NCBI GenBank assembly: GCA_050247235.1
Contig: JBFWUN010000015.1
Span: 15,525-79,524, forward strand
Direction of reading: 5' to 3'
DNA length: 64,000 bases
Source: CAIKBL01 sp050247235
Lineage (GTDB): Bacteria; Pseudomonadota; Gammaproteobacteria; Ga0077536
The translations under genes and the position numbers were made by a program. Positions 8,950 through 17,520 of the stretch are shown in pieces. The number at the start of each line of letters is the position of its first letter. Within the stretch, counting starts at the first letter, position 1. The notes under the pieces are model-generated. The model did no database searches. It was not told where the DNA came from and was given only the letters and a program-made list of their open reading frames with translations.

Positions 8950-9921
8950 ATGCCCCCCGAGTTCCCGACCGGTTTCGATCCGCTCGTCGCCTATCGAGGC
9001 ATGCGCCTGATGCGCGAGTTCGAGGACCAGCTGCACGTGGCAATCGCGCGCGGCAACGTGCCCGGCTTCACGCACCTCTACGCCGGGGAGGAAGCGAGCG
9101 CGGTGGGCGTGTGCATGAACCTGCGTGCCACGGACATCCTGTGCAGCACCCACCGGGCGCACGGCCACTTCCTGGCCAAGGGCGGCGATCTCACGGCGCT
9201 CGCCTGCGAGATCTACGGCAAGGCCGACGGCGCCTGCGGCGGCAAGGGCGGCACGATGCACGTGGCCGACTGGTCGTGCGGCATGTGGGGGGCAAACGCC
9301 ATCATCGGGGCAAGCGTGCCGCATGCGCTGGGTGGCGCGTTCGCGTTCCGCTACCGTGGCGAGGACGGCGTCGCCGTATCGTTCGGTGGCGACGGGGCAT
9401 CCAACCAGGGTGCGGGATTCGAATCGATGAACCTCGCCCAGGTGCTGCAGCTGCCGGTGATCTTCGTGCTGGAGGACAACGGTTACGCGGAGACGACCGC
9501 CGCCGCGTGGGCCGTCGCCGGAGATCCGGTGGCGCGTGCCGCGGGGTTTGGCATGCCGGCCGTGGCGGTCGACGGCACGGACGTTGTCGACGTCTTTACC
9601 AAGGTGCGCGACGGCGTGCGGCGTGCCCGCGCCGGCGGTGGACCGTCGTTCTTCCATGTCCGGGTCCCGCTCTTCCATGGCCACTACGAAGGTGACCCGG
9701 AGACCTACCGTGCCCCGGGCGAAGTCAAGGCGCTGCGTGAACAGCAGGATTGTCTCAAGAAACTCCGGCAGCGGATCGATCCCGCGCTCGCGCCCCGGCT
9801 CGACACCATCGACGCCGAGTGCCGTGAGGCCGCCGCCGCCGCGCTGGCGCACGCCCAGGAAGCGCCGTGGCCGACGCCGGATGCACTGACCCGTGACGTG
9901 TACGCCCACTACCCCACCTGA
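8950..9921 (+). CDS. Thiamine-diphosphate dehydrogenase E1 component, alpha subunit
   Basis: A 323-residue E1 alpha subunit of the 2-oxoacid/acetoin dehydrogenase family. The ThDP-binding motif runs from GDGASNQGAGFES (147-159) to the Asn in EDNGYAE (N177). HRAHGHFLAKG (68-78) and GKGGTMHVAD (98-107) are also typical. With the following beta subunit it would decarboxylate a 2-oxo acid or acetoin and hand the acyl group to a lipoyl E2. The start at 8950 has GGAGA upstream and gives the family's usual N-terminus. TATGCT (8927-8932) could be a -10 element. No E2 or E3 gene follows, so the exact substrate (pyruvate, acetoin, branched-chain) is open. Confidence 0.9.
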   Translation: MPPEFPTGFDPLVAYRGMRLMREFEDQLHVAIARGNVPGFTHLYAGEEASAVGVCMNLRATDILCSTHRAHGHFLAKGGDLTALACEIYGKADGACGGKGGTMHVADWSCGMWGANAIIGASVPHALGGAFAFRYRGEDGVAVSFGGDGASNQGAGFESMNLAQVLQLPVIFVLEDNGYAETTAAAWAVAGDPVARAAGFGMPAVAVDGTDVVDVFTKVRDGVRRARAGGGPSFFHVRVPLFHGHYEGDPETYRAPGEVKALREQQDCLKKLRQRIDPALAPRLDTIDAECREAAAAALAHAQEAPWPTPDALTRDVYAHYPT

Positions 9922-9934
9922 CCGGAGACACCTG

Positions 9935-10948
9935 ATGGCCAACATGACGACGCGGGACGCGATCAGGGCGGCTCTGATCGCGGAAATGGAACGCGATTCA
10001 CGGGTTTTCGTGATGGGGGAAGACATCGCCGGCGGAATGGGCGCGCCGGGAGAACAGGATGCGTGGGGCGGCGTATTCGGGGTCACCAAGGGATTGCTGG
10101 GGCGTTTCGGCCGTACCCGGGTCGTCGATACACCAATCAGTGAAACGGCCATCCTCGGCCTGGGTGTGGGCGCCGCCAACGCCGGCCTTCGGCCCGTCAT
10201 CGAGATCATGTTCGTGGATTTCTTCGGCGTGTGCTTCGACCAGGTGCTGAACAACATGGCGAAGTTCCGCTACATGTACGGCGGCCGCGCGTCGACCCCG
10301 ATCACCGTGCGAACGACCTACGGCGCCGGCTTCGGGGCCGCGGCCCAGCACAGCCAGGCGCTTTATCCCGTCTTCGCGCACATCCCGGGCATCAAGGTCG
10401 TGATCCCGTCGTCGCCGTACGACGCAAAGGGCCTGCTGACCACTGCGATTCGCGACGATGACCCGGTGCTCTTCTTCGAGCACAAGGCGCTCTACGACAT
10501 CACGGGCGACGTCCCCGCCGAGGCGTACACCATTCCATTCGGCGAAGCGGCGGTGCTGCGCGAGGGGGGTGACTGCTGCGTGGTGGCGCTCGGCCACATG
10601 GTGCAGGTGGCACGCGCGGCCGCCGACATGCTCGCGCGACAGGGCGTGGAGATCACGCTCATCGATCCGCGGACGATCTCGCCGCTCGACACGGACACAC
10701 TCCTCGATGCCGTGCGTGCGTGCGGCCGCCTGGTCGTTGTAGACGAGGCAAATCCGGTCTGCAGCATCGCTTCCGAGATCGTCTCGCTGGTGGGCACCAC
10801 CTGTCCCGAGGCCCTGCGCGCCCCGGCCGTGAAGGTCACGCCGCCGCACGCGCCGGTGCCGTTCAGCCCGGCGCTCGAACAGCGTTACCTGCCCGACGCG
10901 GAGGCCGTTGTCCGCGCCGTGCGGCGCACGCTGGGGCGCGCTGCATGA
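9935..10948 (+). CDS. Thiamine-diphosphate dehydrogenase E1 component, beta subunit
   Basis: A 337-residue E1 beta subunit. Family features are the N-terminal TTRDAIRAALIAEMERD, GEDIAGGMGAPG (about 28-39), DTPISETAILGLGVGAA, and the C-terminal transketolase-type domain with LIDPRTISPLDTDTLLDAV. It begins 13 bp after the alpha subunit with a GGAG ribosome site, so the two form one transcription unit. Its stop overlaps the next start as ATGA, coupling it to a response regulator, which is unusual for a metabolic subunit. The tail (APAVKVTPPHAPVPFSPALE) matches the acetoin/pyruvate E1 beta group. Confidence 0.92.
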   Translation: MANMTTRDAIRAALIAEMERDSRVFVMGEDIAGGMGAPGEQDAWGGVFGVTKGLLGRFGRTRVVDTPISETAILGLGVGAANAGLRPVIEIMFVDFFGVCFDQVLNNMAKFRYMYGGRASTPITVRTTYGAGFGAAAQHSQALYPVFAHIPGIKVVIPSSPYDAKGLLTTAIRDDDPVLFFEHKALYDITGDVPAEAYTIPFGEAAVLREGGDCCVVALGHMVQVARAAADMLARQGVEITLIDPRTISPLDTDTLLDAVRACGRLVVVDEANPVCSIASEIVSLVGTTCPEALRAPAVKVTPPHAPVPFSPALEQRYLPDAEAVVRAVRRTLGRAA

Positions 10949-11679
10949 CGGGCGAATCCGATGTCGCCGTCCTCGTCGTGGACGACGATCCCACTGTCCG
11001 CGAACTGCTGGAAGACTATCTCGGCACCAACCAGTACCGCGTGCTGACCGCAGCCAACGGCGCGGAGGCGCGTGCAATCCTCGCCGACAGCGCGCCCCAC
11101 GTGGTGTTGCTCGACATCGGTCTGCCGGGCGAGGACGGCCTGTCGCTCGCCCGGTTCATTCGCGAACAGTACGACATCGCGATCATCATCGTCTCGGGGG
11201 CAGGTGACACCGTGGATCGCATCGTCGGGCTCGAAGTCGGCGCCGATGACTACATCGGCAAGCCGTTCGATCTGCGGGAACTGCGGGCCCGACTGAAGAG
11301 CGTGCTCCGGCGCTACCAGCGCGAAACGTCCGTCACGGCGCCGCCGGCGGCGGACCAGCTGGATGTCCACCGCGTTCCATTCGGGATCGCGGCGCTGGAT
11401 CTCGACAGCCGTCAGCTGTTCGATCGATCAGGCAACGAAATCCCGCTGACCAGCACCGAGTTCGATCTGCTGAAGGTGTTCGCCGAACGCCCCAATCGCC
11501 CCTTGTCACGCGACCAGCTCATGACTCTCACCCGCAACCGCGACTGGGATCCTTTCGACCGCAGCATTGATATCCGGATTGCGCGGCTGCGTCGCAAGGT
11601 CGAGGATGATCCGGAGAACCCGAAGGCCATCAAGACAATGCGCGGCGTCGGCTACATGTTCGTCCCGCCGCGGAACTGA
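10945..11679 (+). CDS. OmpR/PhoB-family response regulator
   Basis: A 244-residue two-component regulator. The receiver domain (about 6-125) has the acidic pair D13/D14, the phosphoacceptor D57 (VVLLDIGLPG) and the conserved K106 (DDYIGKPFD). A winged-helix DNA-binding domain (about 145-240) ends in the family signature IRTLRGVGY-like IKTMRGVGYMF. The ATG overlaps the E1 beta stop by 4 bp, so it is translated with the dehydrogenase genes. The likely partner is the hybrid kinase 117 bp downstream, though that kinase has its own receiver. A role in controlling the dehydrogenase operon is inference from position. Confidence 0.93.
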   Translation: MTGESDVAVLVVDDDPTVRELLEDYLGTNQYRVLTAANGAEARAILADSAPHVVLLDIGLPGEDGLSLARFIREQYDIAIIIVSGAGDTVDRIVGLEVGADDYIGKPFDLRELRARLKSVLRRYQRETSVTAPPAADQLDVHRVPFGIAALDLDSRQLFDRSGNEIPLTSTEFDLLKVFAERPNRPLSRDQLMTLTRNRDWDPFDRSIDIRIARLRRKVEDDPENPKAIKTMRGVGYMFVPPRN

Positions 11680-11796
11680 GCGGGTTCCATTTCCTGTGTT
11701 GCGGGAATGTTTCAGTTGGTTCCAGCATTGTTCCGAGAGCCTCTCACTTGCAGCGGGCATTGCTAGACTTTCAACCAGCCCGTCACGCGAAGTGCC

Positions 11797-13914
11797 ATGA
11801 ATCCGCCCATCACGACCAAGGCCACGGCCATCCTGAACAACCTGCTGCGCCTGGACAACCAGGACGCGGTGGCTGCCGAACAGTTGTTCCTGAAGGCCGC
11901 GATCGCGTTGTCCAGCGCGCGCCGGGACGATGTGTTCGACGACCTCGCGCACAGCCTCGCCGAACTCCTTGACGTGGATATCGCGATGATCTCGGTGGTT
12001 GAACCTGGCGGCCCGCGCGACTCGATGGAAGCGCTCTCGTTGTGGATGGATGGCCACTGGGTGCGTGGCCATCGGTATGCGCTGGCGGGCACGCCCTGCG
12101 AGACCGTCCTCGGGCGGGAGTTCAGGTTCTACGCGCAGGGCGTGCACGAGCGCTTCGATGATCCGGACATCCGCCGTCAGCGCATCGAAGGTTACGCGGG
12201 AGTCCCGCTGGTTGGAACGGATGGCACGAGTCTCGGCGTAATCGCTGTCATGACGCTCACCCGCATGCTGCACGCGGAGCGGATCGAGGCGCTGCTCCGC
12301 ATCTTCTCCGAGCGCGTGGTCGTCGAAATAGAGCGCTCACGCACAGAATCTGCGCTCAAGGCGAGCGAGGAACTCTACGGTGCCGTGTTCAACGCGGCGC
12401 TCGACGGCATCGCGATGATCACCACTGAAGGGGAGATCGTCGACGTCAATCCGGCCTTGGTTCGCATGAGCGGGTTTTCACGCGAGGAGCTGCTGGGACG
12501 CAGCGTCTACGAGTTCGTCGCAAAGGAGGCCAAGGCACGGGATTTCTACGCGAGCGTGGTGCGCGACGGCCGTGCGTGCAACGAGGGCAAGACTGTACGC
12601 AAGGATGGCACCCCGTGGTTCTGCGAATACCGGGCGACACTCGTACACTTCCGCGGACGCCCGCATTGCCTGCAGATGGTGCGCGACATCACCGAACGCA
12701 AGGAGGCGGACGATGCACGCAATGCGCTGGAGGCCCAGCTGCGGCATGCCCAGCGGATGGAGGCCATTGGCCAGCTGACCGGCGGCATCGCGCACGACTT
12801 CAACAACATCCTGACCGGCCTGCTCGGCTACGTGGAGGTGGCGAAGGAACACGCGGAGGCACTGAACGATCCGCGCCTCAGCCGCTACCTCGATCGTGCC
12901 CACCGCTCGGGCCTGCGTGCGCGTACGCTCGTCCAGCAGATGCTGACGTTCAGCCGCGGTCAGCGGGGCCAGGCGCGCCCGGTCGATCTCGCCCAGATCA
13001 CGCGTGAGATGATGGCGCTGCTCGAATCGACCCTGCCTTCCTCCATCACGCTCGAGAAGACGATTCCCGAGCGGTTGCCGACCACCGTGCTCGACCCGAT
13101 ACACTTCGAGCAGATCCTGCTGAATCTCGTGATCAACAGCCGCGACGCGATGGACGGCGTCGGCAAGCTCGCGATCGCGCTGACCGAACGGCGCTGCACG
13201 GACTGCTTCTGCTGTGCATCGTGCCGGCTGCCGATCGATGGCGCGTTCGTCGAACTTGCGATCACCGACAACGGCCCCGGAATCCCGCCCGACGTGCAGC
13301 AGCGGATGTTCGAACCGTTCTTTTCGACCAAGGAATCCGGCAAGGGTACCGGCATGGGGCTCGCCATCGTCCACGGTATCGTCCACGAGTACGGTGGCCA
13401 CCTCGTCGTCAGGAGCGAGCTCGGGCAGGGGACGAAGATTTCCATTCTGCTGCCGTGCGACCCGGATGCGCTGTCTGATCCCGTGGCCGACCCGCAGTCC
13501 TGCACGAAGCACGCGGTGCGCCCCCTGCTTGCGGGGCGCGCGCTGTGCGTCGACGACAACCCCGAGGTCGCGGAATTCATGCAGGAACTGCTGCAAGGCT
13601 GGGGACTCGACGTCGTACGGTTCGAGGACAGCCTGGCCGCGCGCGCACACTTCGAATCCCATCCAGACGACTTCGATTTCGTACTGCTGGACCAGACCAT
13701 GCCGGGGATGACCGGCCTCGAACTCGCTGCCGTGCTGCTTTCTCAGCGTCCGGAATTACCGGTCCTGCTGTATACGGGGTACAGCGACCAGGTGAACGAG
13801 GAGAAAGTCAAGGCGGCGGGGATCCGTGCGCTGATCAAGAAACCGCTCGATCTCGCGCACTTCCGCCGGCAGGTTGAGTCGCTGTTGCAGCATCGCGCCG
13901 CAACAATCGCATAA
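11797..13914 (+). CDS. Hybrid sensor histidine kinase (GAF-PAS-HisKA-HATPase-REC)
   Basis: A 705-residue kinase with no clear membrane segment, so probably cytoplasmic. Domains in order: GAF (about 30-180), PAS with PAC (about 190-305), HisKA with H333 in GGIAHDFNN, HATPase_c with the N box LVINSRDAM (444-452), G1 DNGPGI (491-496) and G2 GTGMGLAIV (517-525), then a receiver with acidic pair D586/D587, D632 (VLLDQTMPGMTG) and K681/K682. A cysteine cluster C467-x2-C470-x-C472-C473-x2-C476 sits between the N box and G1 and could bind metal or sense redox state. It starts 117 bp after the response regulator; TAGACT (11764-11769) may be a -10 element. Confidence 0.92.
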   Translation: MNPPITTKATAILNNLLRLDNQDAVAAEQLFLKAAIALSSARRDDVFDDLAHSLAELLDVDIAMISVVEPGGPRDSMEALSLWMDGHWVRGHRYALAGTPCETVLGREFRFYAQGVHERFDDPDIRRQRIEGYAGVPLVGTDGTSLGVIAVMTLTRMLHAERIEALLRIFSERVVVEIERSRTESALKASEELYGAVFNAALDGIAMITTEGEIVDVNPALVRMSGFSREELLGRSVYEFVAKEAKARDFYASVVRDGRACNEGKTVRKDGTPWFCEYRATLVHFRGRPHCLQMVRDITERKEADDARNALEAQLRHAQRMEAIGQLTGGIAHDFNNILTGLLGYVEVAKEHAEALNDPRLSRYLDRAHRSGLRARTLVQQMLTFSRGQRGQARPVDLAQITREMMALLESTLPSSITLEKTIPERLPTTVLDPIHFEQILLNLVINSRDAMDGVGKLAIALTERRCTDCFCCASCRLPIDGAFVELAITDNGPGIPPDVQQRMFEPFFSTKESGKGTGMGLAIVHGIVHEYGGHLVVRSELGQGTKISILLPCDPDALSDPVADPQSCTKHAVRPLLAGRALCVDDNPEVAEFMQELLQGWGLDVVRFEDSLAARAHFESHPDDFDFVLLDQTMPGMTGLELAAVLLSQRPELPVLLYTGYSDQVNEEKVKAAGIRALIKKPLDLAHFRRQVESLLQHRAATIA

Positions 13915-14027
13915 CAAAGGCCCCCCCCGCGACACATCCCGGTTACACGCATTCCCTAGACTTCTCCTCAACGGTGCACGGGACCTTCCGACCGCACCCC
14001 CCGAGTCAAGTTGAAGGAGACGACATC

Positions 14028-14144
14028 ATGAACAAGCAGCAGGAATTCCTTGCGTCGATCGGCATCGGAGTTGCCGGGATTGCGTTCTGGGGGCTGCTGG
14101 TCGGATACATTGCGACCAAGCTCGCTTACCCCGAACTCGTCTGA
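14028..14144 (+). CDS. 38-residue single-pass membrane peptide
   Basis: A short gene with a strong ribosome site (GAAGGAGA, 14013-14020). The product starts MNKQQEFLAS, has one hydrophobic segment of about 20 residues (IGIGVAGIAFWGLLVGYIAT) and ends KLAYPELV. The polar N-terminus and single helix resemble small subunits of membrane complexes or stress-linked membrane peptides, but I do not recognise a family. It lies 113 bp after the hybrid kinase and about 70 bp before an intrinsic terminator, so it is either the last gene of that operon or its own short transcript; TAGACT at 13957-13962 is a possible -10. Start, ribosome site, helix and terminator together make it convincing. Confidence 0.7.
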   Translation: MNKQQEFLASIGIGVAGIAFWGLLVGYIATKLAYPELV

Positions 14145-14213
14145 CCCAAGACTCAGCCGCGCGCCGGGGCGCCACTCCCCTCCCCTCCGGCTCCTCGTCG
14201 CGCAAACCACCTC

Positions 14214-14246
14214 GCCGCGCCAGGCCCCTGGTCGCGGCTTTTTTTT
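14214..14246 (+). terminator. Rho-independent terminator after the membrane peptide gene
   Basis: A GC-rich stem (GCCGCGCCAG pairing with CTGGTCGCGGC, one bulged T, loop GCCC) is followed by eight T (14239-14246). It ends the plus-strand unit containing the kinase and/or the small membrane peptide, and lies 45 bp before the convergent queE stop. Confidence 0.9.
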
Positions 14247-14290
14247 GGTGCCTCACGCAGTCACAACGTTTCGCTCGGCACCTTTTCGCG

Positions 14291-14899
14291 TCAGTGCACG
14301 CCGAGCAGTTTGTGCCATTGCGCAGTGAACTCGAACGGCACACCCCGACGATTCATCACGTACACCATTTCAAGCGTCTCTGCCTGGTTTGCCTGCCCGT
14401 CACGCCAGCATGGCTGCAGGTAGTAGTTCCACGCCGAGAAACCCGCGTGCCACGAAGCGAGCTCCTCTTCCGACTGCCCGGTATAGACGATCTTCAGCTC
14501 CTGCGCGAAGTTCATCTCCAATGCTTCGAGCGGACCCTTCGGCGACACCGTGCACCAGTCCCAGGGCGCGTTGACCCGTCGCATGCCCGAGGTCTGGAGA
14601 TTGACGTGGAGACCGCGGCGCCTGCATTCCGCGATCACCTGGTCGAAATCCGCGTGTTCGGCCGGTTCGCCACCGGTCACGCAGACCCAGCCGCGCGGCC
14701 CCACCGCCGCCAGTGCGAGGTCAGCGAGCACGGCAGGCGTGTAGTCGGTACCCCCTTTGAAACTGAGCGACTCGGGCTGGTCGCACACGTCTCGAATCGG
14801 ACATTTCACCGCACAACCCTGGGCCCGGATGAAGAACATGGGCTTGCCGGTCAGATGGCCTTCGCCCTGGATGCTGTGGAAGATCTCGCTGACGCGCAT
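14291..14899 (-). CDS. queE: 7-carboxy-7-deazaguanine synthase (queuosine precursor, radical SAM)
   Basis: A 202-residue radical SAM enzyme that contracts 6-carboxytetrahydropterin to 7-carboxy-7-deazaguanine in queuosine/preQ0 synthesis. The N-terminus RVSEIFHSIQGEG (2-14) and the SAM-binding VTGGEP motif are diagnostic for QueE. The cluster cysteines are C29, C33 and C39, spaced C-x3-C-x5-C instead of the canonical C-x3-C-x2-C; QueE is known to vary at this motif. WCTVSPKGP and FAQELKIVY match the substrate-binding part. No other queuosine gene is adjacent. No clear ribosome site precedes the ATG, but the family N-terminus fixes it. Confidence 0.88.
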   Translation of the reverse strand: MRVSEIFHSIQGEGHLTGKPMFFIRAQGCAVKCPIRDVCDQPESLSFKGGTDYTPAVLADLALAAVGPRGWVCVTGGEPAEHADFDQVIAECRRRGLHVNLQTSGMRRVNAPWDWCTVSPKGPLEALEMNFAQELKIVYTGQSEEELASWHAGFSAWNYYLQPCWRDGQANQAETLEMVYVMNRRGVPFEFTAQWHKLLGVH

Positions 14900-15162
14900 G
14901 ACGTTGGTACCGGGCAGGGGATCGAAATTCGGCTCCGCATGACGGCCACGGGATCGGGCCCGCCGGACATTCGCCGTGGGCGAAATGCTCCGGGCTTCAC
15001 GGAGCCGCCATTTTAGATCCGGGCCACCTCACAGGCACGCACTTCTCCGCGCTAAACTGCAGGGCGCCTCGCCATTGGAATGCTCATGCCCCGAACCTCC
15101 AGTTCCCAACTGCCCGGCGCGTCCGGATGTACGCGACGCGCCCCGGTTGCAGGCCTGCGTTG

Positions 15163-16554
15163 ATGATGCTCCTGGAAATCCTGCGCGCCTGCGGCGCCCG
15201 GCTGTCGGACTTCACGGAACGCTGGGTCCCCGACGCCTGGGTCATCTGCATGATGCTCACCGCTTTCGCACTGCTGCTTTCAGTGGTCGGCGCGGGGGCC
15301 ACGCCGGAGGCGGCAGTCGTCGCCTGGGGGCAAGGCGTGTGGAAGCTGCTGGCGATCGCGATGCAGTTCACGATTGCGATGGTTGCGGCCTACGCGTGCG
15401 TGGCTTCGCGGCCCGCCTACCGGCTGTTCGACTGGCTGGCGGGGCTGCCTGACCCGGACCGACCGCTGCAGGCGATCGCACTCGCGGGCGTGTTCTCGAT
15501 GATCATGGGATACCTCAACTGGGCGCTCTGCCTGGTGTCGTGCGCGCTCTTTACGCCCTTCCTGATCCGCCGCAACCCCCGCGCCGACATCCGCGTGCTG
15601 ATCGCGAGCAGCTACCTCGGGATTGGCACCATCTGGCACGGCGGGTTCTCCGGGTCTGCCCCGCTGATTCTCGCCACGCCGGACAACCCGTTGGTCAGGC
15701 CCGGCGCCAATGGCGCACCTGCGGTGGTCGATCGCCTGTATCCAATCAACGAGACGCTGTTCAGCACGTTCAACCTGGTCTACGTGTGCGTGATCTTCGG
15801 CGTGGCGCTCGTGACCGTCCTGTTGCTGCATCCGTCGCGCAACGCACGCACGCTGACGCCGGAACAGGCCGAGGCGATCATGCCCGCTGCTCCGCCGGCG
15901 GATCCTGTGGCGGTCACTCCAGGCGAGCGGCTTGATCACTTCCGCGGATGGGTGTGGCTGGCAATCGTGCTGCTGCTCTACCCGCTCGGCCGGACGATCG
16001 CGACGAACGGCTTCATGCAGAGCTGGACGATCGATGCGTACAACACCGTGTTCCTCGCGCTTGCGCTGGCGCTGCACGGGCGCGCGACGTCCTTCCTGCG
16101 GGCCTGCCGCAAGGCGGTGGACAGCGCGTGGGGAATCATCGTCCAGTACCCGTTCTATGCGGGGATCTTCGGGCTGCTGCAGTTCACGCCGCTCGGACAC
16201 TGGCTGGGGGAACTGTTCGCCCGACTCGCCACCACCGAAACTTTTCCGCTCGTGGTCTACGCGTACTCGGGCTTCATGAACCTGTTCATCCCTTCGGGAG
16301 GCTCGAAGTGGCTCATCGAGGCACCGTTCCTGGTCCCCGCCGGACTGTCGCTCGATGTCTCGGTGGTCACCACCACGCTGGCATACGGCTACGGCGATTC
16401 CACGACCAACCTCATCCAGCCGTTCTTCGCAATTCCGATCCTCGCGGTGACGCGGCTGCGTTTCGGTGAAATCGTCGGCTACACGTTCCTGGTCACCGTC
16501 GTTCTGTTCGCGGCGAACGTGGTCGCAATGCTGCTGATACCCCCCATGCTCTGA
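15163..16554 (+). CDS. atoE: Short-chain fatty acid permease, AtoE family
   Basis: A multi-spanning inner-membrane transporter of about 463 residues, matching the AtoE short-chain fatty acid transporter family. The N-terminal region FTERWVPDAWVICMMLTAFAL, the GYLNWALCLV segment, the loop SSYLGIGTIWHGGFSGSAPL and the C-terminal FIPSGGSKWLIEAPF element are typical. It would import acetoacetate, butyrate or similar acids. The first Met with a plausible family N-terminus is at 15163 (double ATG); a longer start at 15127 is possible and neither has a good ribosome site. The gene is divergent from queE and its stop lies 12 bp from the convergent cysK stop. Confidence 0.87.
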   Translation: MMLLEILRACGARLSDFTERWVPDAWVICMMLTAFALLLSVVGAGATPEAAVVAWGQGVWKLLAIAMQFTIAMVAAYACVASRPAYRLFDWLAGLPDPDRPLQAIALAGVFSMIMGYLNWALCLVSCALFTPFLIRRNPRADIRVLIASSYLGIGTIWHGGFSGSAPLILATPDNPLVRPGANGAPAVVDRLYPINETLFSTFNLVYVCVIFGVALVTVLLLHPSRNARTLTPEQAEAIMPAAPPADPVAVTPGERLDHFRGWVWLAIVLLLYPLGRTIATNGFMQSWTIDAYNTVFLALALALHGRATSFLRACRKAVDSAWGIIVQYPFYAGIFGLLQFTPLGHWLGELFARLATTETFPLVVYAYSGFMNLFIPSGGSKWLIEAPFLVPAGLSLDVSVVTTTLAYGYGDSTTNLIQPFFAIPILAVTRLRFGEIVGYTFLVTVVLFAANVVAMLLIPPML

Positions 16555-16566
16555 ACGGAGGGCGGG

Positions 16567-17520
16567 TTACTCGATACCCTCGAACAACACACTCGACAGG
16601 TAGCGTTCCCCGGCGTCTGGCAGGATCACGACAATCGTCTTGCCGGCCATTGCCGGTTCCCGGGTCAGACGCGCGGCGACCGCCGCCGCGGCACCGCACG
16701 AGATCCCGGAGAGAATCCCTTCCTCCGTCGCGAGCCTGCGCGCGAATTCCACCGCCTCCTCGTTGGTGACCCGTTCGACCCGGTCAACGAGCGACAGATC
16801 GAGCGTCCCGGGAATGAACCCGGCCCCGATCCCCTGGATCTTGTGCGGCGCCGGTTTCAGGGCTTCGCCGGCGAGCTTCTGCGTGATCACGGGACTGGTC
16901 TCGGGTTCGACGGCGACTGACAGCACCGGTCGCCCGCAGGTGTGCTTGAGGTAGCGCGAGATTCCGGTGATGGTGCCGCCGGTCCCGACGCCGGAGACGA
17001 TCACGTCCACCCGGCCGTCGGTCGCCTCCCAGATCTCGGGACCGGTGGTCTTCTCGTGGATGGCGGGATTCGCGGGGTTCTGGAATTGCTGCGGCAGGTA
17101 ATAACGCGCCGGGTCGGCCGCCGCAAGTTCCTCGGCCTTCGCCACCGCGCCGGTCATCCCGCGTGCGCCTTCCGTCAGCACGAGCTTTGCGCCGAACGCC
17201 TTGAGCACCCGCCGGCGCTCCAGGCTCATGGTTTCCGGCATCGTCAGCGTGATGGGATAGCCGCGCGCCGCGCACACGAACGCAAGCGCGATACCCGTGT
17301 TGCCGCTCGTGGGCTCCACCACTTCCATCCCGGGCTTCAGCACCCCGCGCGCCTCCGCGTCCCAGATCATGGCCGCGCCGATCCGGCATTTCACCGAGTA
17401 GGCCGGGTTGCGCCCCTCGATCTTCGCGAGGACCAGGGCCTTGTCGGCGGCGACGACGCGATTCAGCTTCACCAGCGGGGTACGCCCGATGGACAGCGCG
17501 TTGTTGTCGAAGTACTGCAT
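16567..17520 (-). CDS. cysK: Cysteine synthase A (O-acetylserine sulfhydrylase)
   Basis: A 317-residue PLP enzyme forming cysteine from O-acetylserine and sulfide. The PLP lysine is K44 in NPAYSVKCRIG (the family has N-P-x-x-S-V-K-x-R). The substrate loop PTSGNTGIALAFV and the phosphate-binding GVGTGGTITGISRYLK are intact, and the C-terminal GILSGISCGAAAAVA fits CysK rather than CysM. The start at 17520 has GGAGG nine bases upstream; the 46 residues a longer start would add lack family character. With the SQR gene it is the second sulfide-using enzyme in the window, but the two are 13 kb apart. Confidence 0.95.
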   Translation of the reverse strand: MQYFDNNALSIGRTPLVKLNRVVAADKALVLAKIEGRNPAYSVKCRIGAAMIWDAEARGVLKPGMEVVEPTSGNTGIALAFVCAARGYPITLTMPETMSLERRRVLKAFGAKLVLTEGARGMTGAVAKAEELAAADPARYYLPQQFQNPANPAIHEKTTGPEIWEATDGRVDVIVSGVGTGGTITGISRYLKHTCGRPVLSVAVEPETSPVITQKLAGEALKPAPHKIQGIGAGFIPGTLDLSLVDRVERVTNEEAVEFARRLATEEGILSGISCGAAAAVAARLTREPAMAGKTIVVILPDAGERYLSSVLFEGIE

